A DNA stretch of 22,103 nt, from contig CAYQME010000041.1 in NCBI GenBank assembly GCA_964418645.1, positions 1 through 22,103 on the forward strand. Reading direction: 5' to 3'. Both the position numbers and the translations under genes were made by a program. Positions 6,364-13,455 of the stretch are shown piece after piece; the first letter of the stretch is position 1; each line of letters opens with the position of its first letter. This DNA comes from JAADHG01 sp964418645. GTDB taxonomy: Bacteria; Bacteroidota; Bacteroidia; Flavobacteriales; Flavobacteriaceae. The notes below the pieces were generated by a model, which was not told where the DNA came from, searched no databases, and saw nothing but the letters and a program-made list of their open reading frames with translations.

Positions 6364-7323
6364 ATGAAAATTTTTCAAACGCCATTCTTTATATTGAGCT
6401 TCTGCTTTATTTTCTTTAGTTGCAAACCTGAAGTTAAACAAAAGCCAAAAAAGGAAATTAAGCCAAATCAATACATCACTATTCTTGGTGTTGCTCAAGA
6501 CGCTGGTTTTCCTCATATTAATTGTGATAATGATTGTTGCAACGCTTTTTATGATGGAACAGAATCTAAAAAATTAGTATCCTGTTTAGGTCTTGTCGAT
6601 TTAAAAAACAAAAAGAAATGGTTGTTTGATGCTACTCCAGATATGACGCAACAAATTCAGGATTTAAAAATAAATCATTTAGACAATGGAAAAGTAATAG
6701 ATGGTGTTTTTCTCACTCATGCACATATTGGGCATTATACAGGATTAATGTATTTTGGCTTTGAGGCACTAGGAGGAAATAAAGTTCCTGTATATGCAAT
6801 GCCTAGAATGAAAGCGTATCTTCAAAGTAATGGCCCTTGGAGTCAGTTAGTATCTTTTAATAATATAGAATTGAGACCATTGCAAAACGACTCTATTATT
6901 AGCTTAAATGGAGAATTAAATGTAATACCATTTTTAGTGCCACATCGCGATGAATATTCTGAAACTGTAGGATATAGAATTGTAGGTAATAACAAAACGG
7001 CGTTATTTATTCCAGACATTGATAAATGGCATGTTTGGAAAAAGGATATTATTGAAGAAGTTAAAAAAGTAGATTATGCATTCTTAGACGCTTCATTTTT
7101 TAGAGATGGTGAAATAGCAAGAGATATGAGCAAAATACCTCACCCTTTTACTACAGAAACTACAACCTTATTTGAAAATGAAGCTATTGAAACAAAGAAT
7201 AAAATCTATTTTATTCATTTTAACCATAGTAATCCAACTCTAAAAGATTCACATCCATTAAAAGATAGCATTCAAAATTTAGGATTTCATTTTGCAAAAG
7301 AAGGTGATATATTCGCATTATAA
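6364..7323 (+). CDS. PqqB-like metallo-beta-lactamase-fold lipoprotein
   Basis: 319 residues. A lipoprotein signal peptide ends in the lipobox FFSC with Cys20, so the protein is membrane-anchored. From residue 37 (YITILGVAQDAGFPHINC) it follows the PqqB-like branch of the MBL fold: a Cys cluster CDNDCC (54-59) as in the PqqB zinc site, the metal motif H119-A-H121-I-G-H124 in LTHAHIGHYTGL, H194 in VPHRDE, an Asp pair in FIPDIDKW (218/220), D242 in FLDASFF, and IHFNHSNP (284-291) near the end. PqqB itself acts in PQQ biosynthesis. No other pqq gene is nearby, and the lipid anchor argues for a different, periplasmic or outer-membrane-associated hydrolase or oxygenase. The next gene, icmF, starts 81 nt on. 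Fold is sure, substrate unknown. Confidence 0.8.
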   Translation: MKIFQTPFFILSFCFIFFSCKPEVKQKPKKEIKPNQYITILGVAQDAGFPHINCDNDCCNAFYDGTESKKLVSCLGLVDLKNKKKWLFDATPDMTQQIQDLKINHLDNGKVIDGVFLTHAHIGHYTGLMYFGFEALGGNKVPVYAMPRMKAYLQSNGPWSQLVSFNNIELRPLQNDSIISLNGELNVIPFLVPHRDEYSETVGYRIVGNNKTALFIPDIDKWHVWKKDIIEEVKKVDYAFLDASFFRDGEIARDMSKIPHPFTTETTTLFENEAIETKNKIYFIHFNHSNPTLKDSHPLKDSIQNLGFHFAKEGDIFAL

Positions 7324-7404
7324 AACATTATATTATTCTTAAAAGAGCTCTATTTTTTTGAATATTATGTAAATTGCAACACGTAAAAACACCTTTTTTT
7401 ATTA

Positions 7405-10400
7405 ATGGAACAAATCAAACCTTATAAGCCAAAGCACAAAGTACGCATTGTAACAGCAGCTTCACTTTTTGACGGGCACGATGCCGCAATAAATATCATG
7501 CGTCGAATTATTCAAGCCACAGGCGTTGAGGTGATTCATTTAGGTCATGATCGAAGTGTTGAAGAGGTTGTAAATACAGCCATTCAAGAAGATGCAAATG
7601 CTATTGCTTTAACGTCTTATCAAGGCGGTCATAATGAGTATTTTAAATATATGTATGATTTGTTGAAGGAGAAAGGAGCTGAACATATTAAAATATTTGG
7701 AGGAGGTGGAGGCGTAATTCTACCTGAAGAAATTAAGGATTTAATGGATTATGGAATTACACGTATTTATGCTCCAGACGATGGTCGTGAAATGGGGTTA
7801 CAAGGTATGATTAACGATTTGGTTGAAAAGTCAGATTTTGCTATTGGAGATTCCCTAGATGTTGACGTAGATACCCTTTCGGATAAAAATCCTAAGGCAA
7901 TAGCAAGAGTTATATCTTCGGCTGAAAACTTCCCAGATGTTGCAAAAGGATTATTAGAAAATATTCATAATAAAAAGAAAACCTCAAAGACTCCAGTATT
8001 GGGGATTACAGGAACTGGAGGCGCTGGAAAATCATCTTTAGTTGATGAGTTAGTACGTCGCTTTTTAATCGATTTCCCTAAAAAAACTGTTAGTATTGTC
8101 TCAGTCGATCCTTCTAAGCGAAAAACTGGAGGTGCTTTACTGGGAGACCGTATTCGTATGAATGCCATAAATAATTCGCGTGTATATATGCGTAGTCTAG
8201 CGACGCGTCAGTCCAATTTAGCATTGTCAAAATATGTTAATGAAGCTGTTCAGGTATTAAAAGCGGCCGAATATGATTTAATTATTTTGGAGACTTCAGG
8301 AATAGGACAAAGTGATACAGAAATTATTGAACATAGCGATGTGTCGTTATATGTAATGACACCTGAATTTGGAGCAGCCACACAATTGGAAAAAATTGAT
8401 ATGCTCGATTTTGCAGATTTGGTAGCCATTAACAAGTTTGATAAAAGAGGATCCCTTGATGCGCTACGTGATGTAAAAAAGCAATACATGCGCAATCATA
8501 ATTTGTGGGTTGTACCACAGGATGATTTACCCGTTTTTGGCACCATTGCATCACAGTTTAACGACCCAGGAATGAATACGCTTTACAAAGCGATTATGGA
8601 CAAGTTGGTTGAAAAATCTGATGCCGATTTAAAATCTACGTTTACCATTTCTAATGAAATGAGTGAGAAAATTTTTGTGATTCCACCTTCACGAACCCGC
8701 TATTTATCTGAAATTGCTGAAAATAATAGAGCTTACGATAATAAGGTAATTGACCAAGTTGAAGTCGCTCAAAAACTCTATGGAATTTTTAAAACAATAT
8801 GTTCTGTTGCTGTCATTTCTAACGAAAGTGAGACATCTCATTTGGGTAAGCAAGGATTGAATCAAGATGAGATTCTTCGTGCTGTTCAGAATGATACAGA
8901 TACAGATTTTATAAAACTATTGATTGGAGAATTTGACCGTGTAAAGCTAAATTTTGATCCTTATAATTGGGAAGTGATTTTAGGCTGGGTAGACAAAGTG
9001 AATCGCTATAAAAATCCAATCTATTCTTTTAAAGTACGTGGTAAAGAGATAAAAATAGAAACCCATACAGAGTCGTTATCGCATACCCAAATTCCAAAAG
9101 TAGCTTTGCCAAAGTATCAAGCATGGGGAGATATTTTAAAATGGTGTTTACAAGAAAATGTACCAGGAGAGTTTCCGTATGTATCAGGATTATATCCTTT
9201 TAAACGTCAAGGCGAAGACCCAGCACGTATGTTCGCAGGCGAAGGAGGCCCCGAACGTACAAACAGACGTTTTCATTATGTAAGCTTAGGTTTACCAGCA
9301 AAACGATTATCCACTGCTTTTGATAGTGTAACTTTATATGGTAACGACCCAGACCATCGCCCTGATATTTACGGAAAAATCGGAAATGCGGGTGTTAGTA
9401 TTTGTTGTTTAGATGATGCCAAGAAGCTCTATTCTGGTTTTAATTTAGCAGATGTAATGACCTCTGTGAGCATGACTATTAATGGTCCAGCTCCAATGTT
9501 ATTAGGATTTTTTATGAATGCTGCCATTGATCAACAATGTGAGATTTATATTAAAGAAAATGGTTTGGTAAAAGAGGTGGAAGCTAAAATCTCTAAATTT
9601 TATAAAGACAAAGAAAGACCTTCATATAATGGTAAATTGCCAGAAGGAAACGATGGTTTAGGTTTAATGTTATTGGGTGTTACTGGAAATCAAGTATTGC
9701 CAAATGATATATATCAAGATATTAAAACTAAAACTGTTTCTCAAGTACGTGGAACAGTTCAAGCAGATATTTTAAAAGAAGACCAAGCACAAAACACATG
9801 CATTTTTTCTACCGAATTTGCATTACGACTCATGGGAGACGTACAGGAGTATTTTATTGAGAATAATGTGCGCAATTTTTATTCGGTTTCTATTTCGGGA
9901 TACCATATTGCTGAAGCTGGTGCAAATCCAATTTCACAGTTAGCATTTACATTATCAAATGGATTTACATATGTTGAGTACTACCTAAGTAGAGGTATGG
10001 ATATTAACAAATTTGGACCGAATTTATCGTTTTTCTTCTCAAATGGAATAGATCCAGAATATGCTGTTATAGGTCGAGTAGCTCGTAAAATTTGGGCAAA
10101 AGCCATGAAACATAAATATGGAGCAAATGCTAGATCTCAAATACTTAAATACCATATTCAAACCTCTGGGCGTAGTTTACATGCACAGGAAATTGATTTT
10201 AATGATATTCGTACGACGCTTCAGGCATTGTATGCTATTTATGATAATTGTAATTCACTACATACTAACGCCTATGATGAAGCTATTACAACACCAACCG
10301 AAGAATCTGTACGTCGTGCTATGGCAATTCAGTTAATTATTAATAAAGAATTAGGTTTAGCAAAAAATGAAAATCCTATTCAGGGATCTTTTATTATTGA

Positions 10401-10842
10401 AGAACTTACCGATTTGGTAGAAGAAGCTGTACTTATTGAGTTTGATAGAATTACGGAGCGTGGAGGTGTTTTAGGAGCCATGGAAACCATGTATCAGCGT
10501 AGTAAAATACAGGAGGAAAGTTTATATTATGAAACCTTAAAGCACAATGGTGAATTTCCTATTATTGGTGTAAATACATTTTTAAGTTCTAAAGGCTCAC
10601 CAACTATTTTACCAGTAGAAGTGATTCGCGCTACAGAAGACGAAAAACAGTTTCAAATACAAACTTTAGAGAATCTTCATAAAGCCAATGATACTGATGA
10701 GTTATTAAGAGAGTTACAACATAAAGCGATTCACAACGAAAATATTTTTGGAGTTTTAATGGAAGTCTGTAAAAAATGTTCTTTAGGCCAAATTACCAAT
10801 GCGCTTTTTGAAGTAGGAGGTCAGTATCGTAGGAATATGTAA
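7405..10842 (+). CDS. icmF: Fused isobutyryl-CoA mutase (IcmF) with internal repeat-derived insert
   Basis: Adenosylcobalamin-dependent mutase interconverting isobutyryl-CoA and n-butyryl-CoA, fused to its own G-protein chaperone. 1145 residues. Domains in order: cobalamin-binding domain (about 10-145) with D23-G-H25 in SLFDGHDAA, H25 being the expected axial ligand, and GGGGGVILPEE; MeaB-like GTPase (about 195-420) with P-loop GTGGAGKSS (203-211), VDPSKRKTGGALLGDRIRM, Walker-B-type ETSGIGQSD (296-304) and NKFD (343-346); a linker; then the substrate-binding TIM barrel from about residue 560 (KRQGEDPARMFAGEGGPERTNRRFHYVS, YGNDPDHRPDIYGKIGNAG, SVSISGYHIAEAGANP). Domain order and length fit IcmF, not plain methylmalonyl-CoA mutase. 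Residues about 469-499 in the linker are encoded by a palindromic repeat (see separate entry). It is monocistronic or loosely linked to the MBL gene. It points to branched-chain (valine) acyl-CoA metabolism. Confidence 0.92.
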   Translation: MEQIKPYKPKHKVRIVTAASLFDGHDAAINIMRRIIQATGVEVIHLGHDRSVEEVVNTAIQEDANAIALTSYQGGHNEYFKYMYDLLKEKGAEHIKIFGGGGGVILPEEIKDLMDYGITRIYAPDDGREMGLQGMINDLVEKSDFAIGDSLDVDVDTLSDKNPKAIARVISSAENFPDVAKGLLENIHNKKKTSKTPVLGITGTGGAGKSSLVDELVRRFLIDFPKKTVSIVSVDPSKRKTGGALLGDRIRMNAINNSRVYMRSLATRQSNLALSKYVNEAVQVLKAAEYDLIILETSGIGQSDTEIIEHSDVSLYVMTPEFGAATQLEKIDMLDFADLVAINKFDKRGSLDALRDVKKQYMRNHNLWVVPQDDLPVFGTIASQFNDPGMNTLYKAIMDKLVEKSDADLKSTFTISNEMSEKIFVIPPSRTRYLSEIAENNRAYDNKVIDQVEVAQKLYGIFKTICSVAVISNESETSHLGKQGLNQDEILRAVQNDTDTDFIKLLIGEFDRVKLNFDPYNWEVILGWVDKVNRYKNPIYSFKVRGKEIKIETHTESLSHTQIPKVALPKYQAWGDILKWCLQENVPGEFPYVSGLYPFKRQGEDPARMFAGEGGPERTNRRFHYVSLGLPAKRLSTAFDSVTLYGNDPDHRPDIYGKIGNAGVSICCLDDAKKLYSGFNLADVMTSVSMTINGPAPMLLGFFMNAAIDQQCEIYIKENGLVKEVEAKISKFYKDKERPSYNGKLPEGNDGLGLMLLGVTGNQVLPNDIYQDIKTKTVSQVRGTVQADILKEDQAQNTCIFSTEFALRLMGDVQEYFIENNVRNFYSVSISGYHIAEAGANPISQLAFTLSNGFTYVEYYLSRGMDINKFGPNLSFFFSNGIDPEYAVIGRVARKIWAKAMKHKYGANARSQILKYHIQTSGRSLHAQEIDFNDIRTTLQALYAIYDNCNSLHTNAYDEAITTPTEESVRRAMAIQLIINKELGLAKNENPIQGSFIIEELTDLVEEAVLIEFDRITERGGVLGAMETMYQRSKIQEESLYYETLKHNGEFPIIGVNTFLSSKGSPTILPVEVIRATEDEKQFQIQTLENLHKANDTDELLRELQHKAIHNENIFGVLMEVCKKCSLGQITNALFEVGGQYRRNM
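8811..8898 (+). repeat. Palindromic repeat inserted in frame in icmF
   Basis: Imperfect inverted repeat: left arm 8811-8841 (TGTCATTTCTAAC...ACATCTCAT), 25-nt loop, right arm 8867-8898 (ATGAGATTCTTCG...CAGAATGATACA). The reverse complement of the right arm begins TGTATCATTCTGAAC and ends GAAGAATCTCAT, matching the ends of the repeats at 4794-4848 and 19423-19476. It is translated in frame as icmF residues about 469-499, including DEILRAVQND (488-497). It lies between the GTPase and mutase domains. There is no stop or frameshift. Confidence 0.75.
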
Positions 10843-10846
10843 ATTA

Positions 10847-10863
10847 CTTTTTTAATTAAAAAG
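10847..10863. terminator. Weak AT palindrome between convergent genes
   Basis: CTTTTTTAATTAAAAAG just after the icmF stop, between convergent icmF and the 130-aa gene. A short T/A palindrome like this could act as a weak bidirectional terminator, but there is no GC in the stem. Confidence 0.25.
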
Positions 10864-10909
10864 AGGGCGAATCTTTTATTTTGAATTTATACCTGTAATC
10901 ATTTGAAAA

Positions 10910-11302
10910 TTACAATGTCATCATCCAATTACGCTGTAATTGTCTAAACTTTTTAAGTTCTTTACGTAAAATAGGCAAGAAATCTTTCCCATTACTATTA
11001 CATCGCTCTAGACGCTTACAGTTTTTATAAAGCAAATTTGTAAGTCGTTTAACCGTTAAAGCATGTTTGTATTTTTTATCGGAAACCTCAGTTTCTGCTT
11101 TAATAATTTCAGGAATTAATGATTCAGACTGCTGTACTATATCTCCCGAAAAATAAATATCCTCATCTTCTGAGCCATCTTGTAATAAGGTAGACAAATC
11201 ATAATTTAAATAACTAGAAATTTTTCTAGAAAGCGAAAAAAGTTCTATTGCCTTTTTGTAAACAGGCAAACTAGGTAAGTGAGATGGTGTAGTGTGTAAC
11301 AT
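10910..11302 (-). CDS. Hypothetical cytosolic helical protein (130 aa)
   Basis: 130 residues from the ATG at 11302. A TTG further up (11314) is also in frame, but the ATG follows the -7 box at the normal distance. There is no signal peptide. The sequence is mainly amphipathic helix: LPVYKKAIELFSLSRKISSYLNY, then an acidic segment DGSEDEDIYFSGDIVQQSESLIPEIIKAE, then basic KKYKHALTVKRLTNLLYKNCKRLERC and a Lys/Arg-rich end. The first helix (VYKKAIELFxLSRKI) resembles the opening of four-helix-bundle proteins of the 23S-rRNA-intervening-sequence type, but the remainder is not a clear match. It is divergent from the Lrp/AsnC gene with 116 bp between, so both may share control. Confidence 0.6.
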   Translation of the reverse strand: MLHTTPSHLPSLPVYKKAIELFSLSRKISSYLNYDLSTLLQDGSEDEDIYFSGDIVQQSESLIPEIIKAETEVSDKKYKHALTVKRLTNLLYKNCKRLERCNSNGKDFLPILRKELKKFRQLQRNWMMTL

Positions 11303-11319
11303 TTTTCTTAGCAATTACA

Positions 11320-11327
11320 CAAAATTA
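11320..11327 (-). promoter_or_regulatory. -7 box for the 130-aa gene
   Basis: Minus-strand TAATTTTG is an exact TAnnTTTG match, 17 nt ahead of the ATG at 11302. This supports that ATG over the upstream TTG. Confidence 0.45.
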
Positions 11328-11358
11328 ACTTGAAAATTGATAAATTTATATTTAATAA

Positions 11359-11416
11359 TTAAAGTATTATTGTTAAATTTATTTAATTTTTAATACATTT
11401 ATAAATAATACTTTAA
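11359..11416. promoter_or_regulatory. 13-bp inverted repeat flanking the Lrp/AsnC promoter (candidate operator)
   Basis: TTAAAGTATTATT at 11359-11371 and its perfect reverse complement AATAATACTTTAA at 11404-11416 are separated by 32 bp. The second arm ends 2 nt before the regulator's start codon. A -7-like TACATTTA (11394-11401) sits between the arms. The centres are 45 bp apart, about four helical turns, as expected for a wrapping Lrp-type oligomer. Autoregulation is the natural inference. Confidence 0.5.
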
Positions 11417-11418
11417 AA

Positions 11419-11865
11419 ATGAAAGTAGATCTACTCAACTGGAAGATACTAGAATGTTTACAACAAAATTCTAGACAATCTAATACTCAAATTGCTAAGA
11501 CTGTTGGTATTACATCTCCAGCAGTAGCCGAACGTATTCGTAAGATGGAAGACGCAGGAATTATAGAAGGATATTTTACAAAAGTATCCTATATTGAAAC
11601 AGGAAATCAATTAAAAGCAATTATTACGCTTCGAGCATTTATGGGGAAATTAAAACCGTTCCTTGTAAAAGTGAAGTCTTTAAACGAGGTAGTTAATTGC
11701 TATAGAATTACTGGAAATGAAAATATTGTTATGGAAGTGGTTTTAAAAAATCAGATACACCTCGAACAATTTATAGACCAGCTTATCACTTATGGAGAGA
11801 CAAAAACACAAATTGTCTTATCTAACGTAATAGAAAATAATCCTGTTAAAAATATTAATTTTTAA
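11419..11865 (+). CDS. Lrp/AsnC-family transcriptional regulator
   Basis: 148 residues, the usual size. The N-terminal winged helix-turn-helix opens LDxxNWKILECLQQNSRQSNTQIAKTVGITSPAVAERIRKMEDAGII, the classic AsnC HTH with recognition helix SPAVAERIRKM. The C-terminal RAM (alpha/beta) domain for effector binding and oligomerisation runs from about residue 65 (KAIITLRAF) to NENIVMEVVL and VLSNVIENNPV. Members respond to amino acids. The neighbourhood (icmF, a peptidase/amidohydrolase pair) would suit an amino-acid responsive regulator, but no target can be read off beyond the inverted repeat ahead of the gene itself. Its last 11 nt overlap the end of the convergent amidohydrolase gene. Confidence 0.92.
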   Translation: MKVDLLNWKILECLQQNSRQSNTQIAKTVGITSPAVAERIRKMEDAGIIEGYFTKVSYIETGNQLKAIITLRAFMGKLKPFLVKVKSLNEVVNCYRITGNENIVMEVVLKNQIHLEQFIDQLITYGETKTQIVLSNVIENNPVKNINF

Positions 11866-13438
11866 TTCCAGGTTGTTTTAATTTCCAATTGGTTTTTGCC
11901 TTTTCAGCATCAACCTTTGCTTTTACATCTGCTAACAAACGTTTTGCATCATAAATAACACCATCTTTTATCGTGTATTTTACACCGCCAACTCTTACAA
12001 CTTCATTGTCTTTGGTTAGCTTAATAGCTCCAGTGCCATACAATACTTTTAGGTTTACTAGCGGATTTTCCTTTACTATTACGAAATCAGCTAATTTACC
12101 TATTTGAACGGAGCCTATTTTATCATCCCACCCTAAAGCTTCAGCGCCATTTAAAGTGGCTGCACGAATAACTTCTAAGGGATGAAAACCTGCCTCGCGT
12201 AATAATTCCAGTTCTCGAGGATATGCAAAACCATACAGTTGATAGATGAATCCAGAATCTGTACCAACAGTTACACGACCACCTCTGTTTTTATATTCAT
12301 TGACGAAAGTCATCCAAAGTTTAAAATTTTCTTTCCATGCAATTTCTTGTTCTGTTCCCCAAAAATGCCAATAACTACCATGGCTTATTTTACTGGGTTC
12401 GTAAAATTTCCAAAGTGAAGGTAAGGTATAATATTCATGCCATTCTGCGCGACGCGCACGTTGTAAATCACGACTAGCTTCATAAATATTAAATGTTGGA
12501 TCTAAAGTGAAATCGAGTTCTAGTAATTCATTCATCACAGCATTCCAATGTTCGGAATACGGTTTAGCGGCTTGTTTCCATAACTTTCCTGCTTCTTCAA
12601 AACGATTTTGCTCGTTTTGATAATTATAATTTAGTGGATAATTTTGAACAGTCCTATCATCAAATAAAGCTTCAGGTAAACCATACCAGTGTTCCATTGA
12701 GGTTAGTCCAGCTCTTGCTGAATTTAATACATTCCAACGGGCTACACTTATTTGTGCATGATGACAAGCAGAGCCTAAGCCCAATTTTTTATTTTCATCT
12801 AGAGCAGCTGCCATAATTTCTGGTTCAGCTCCAAAAAACTTAATACCATCAGCTCCTTTTTTTGCATTAGCACGCACCCAAGCTCTCGCCCTTTCAGGGG
12901 TGGTAATTGGAGCGTCATTTAAAGGATTGAAAGAACCACCAGTTTGCCCAAAGGCTGTATAAGCAAAAATACGTGGAGCCACTATTTTATGCTGCTCACT
13001 TAAACGTTTTAAATTAAGTGTCCAATCGATACCATGGCCACTAGGTTGTCTTACCGTTGTCACACCATGAGCCATCCAAAGTTTAAATACATATTCCGAA
13101 TCTGCGCCTTGTGCTTTACCACCAATATGACCATGCATATCAATAAAACCTGGAAGCAAATACATACCATTGGCATCTAATTCATGCCCTCCTTCTTCTA
13201 GTTTTGGTCTCCTATTTTCATTGATTTTTACACCTGGATATCCAACAATTTGCATGTTTACAATCTTATTGTTTTCTACAACAATATCCATTGGTCCACG
13301 AGGTGGCGACCCATCACCATTTATAAGCATTACGCCTCTAATAATAAGTTGAGAAAAAGGACCATCTCCAAGATAATTGTCTTGAGCGAATCCGTTTGCA
13401 ATAAATATGAGTGAAAATATGAGCGTTAGTTTTTTCAT
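11855..13438 (-). CDS. Exported metal-dependent amidohydrolase
   Basis: 527 residues with an N-terminal signal peptide (1-19, ending GFAQ), so it is periplasmic or secreted. Amidohydrolase superfamily (imidazolonepropionase/prolidase-like branch): a short N-terminal beta-sandwich (LIIRGVMLINGDG), then LLPGFIDMHGHIGG with the metal-binding H102-x-H104, K200 in GADGIKFFG as the candidate carboxylated lysine, H226/H227 and H250 (SMEHWYG) as further metal ligands, D394 in TVGTDSG as the catalytic Asp, and the closing GSVQIGKLADFVIVKENPL strand pair. An unusually long middle segment (about 255-370), rich in Trp and aromatic residues, is specific to this subgroup. It lies 17 nt downstream of the M14 peptidase gene, same strand: an operon. 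Joint digestion of peptides or amide-linked compounds outside the cytoplasm is the likely role; substrate unknown. Confidence 0.88.
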   Translation of the reverse strand: MKKLTLIFSLIFIANGFAQDNYLGDGPFSQLIIRGVMLINGDGSPPRGPMDIVVENNKIVNMQIVGYPGVKINENRRPKLEEGGHELDANGMYLLPGFIDMHGHIGGKAQGADSEYVFKLWMAHGVTTVRQPSGHGIDWTLNLKRLSEQHKIVAPRIFAYTAFGQTGGSFNPLNDAPITTPERARAWVRANAKKGADGIKFFGAEPEIMAAALDENKKLGLGSACHHAQISVARWNVLNSARAGLTSMEHWYGLPEALFDDRTVQNYPLNYNYQNEQNRFEEAGKLWKQAAKPYSEHWNAVMNELLELDFTLDPTFNIYEASRDLQRARRAEWHEYYTLPSLWKFYEPSKISHGSYWHFWGTEQEIAWKENFKLWMTFVNEYKNRGGRVTVGTDSGFIYQLYGFAYPRELELLREAGFHPLEVIRAATLNGAEALGWDDKIGSVQIGKLADFVIVKENPLVNLKVLYGTGAIKLTKDNEVVRVGGVKYTIKDGVIYDAKRLLADVKAKVDAEKAKTNWKLKQPGIKN

Positions 13439-13455
13439 AATAATGGTTAGTTGTG

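Noticed and set aside
7340..7360. AGAGCTCT followed by a T-run after the MBL gene
   Set aside because: The palindrome has no loop and cannot form a normal terminator hairpin.
8250..8495. Antisense open frame inside icmF (and similar ones in purM, prfA, the amidohydrolase and M14 genes)
   Set aside because: Ser/Ile-rich shadows of well-identified genes, without promoters or family motifs.
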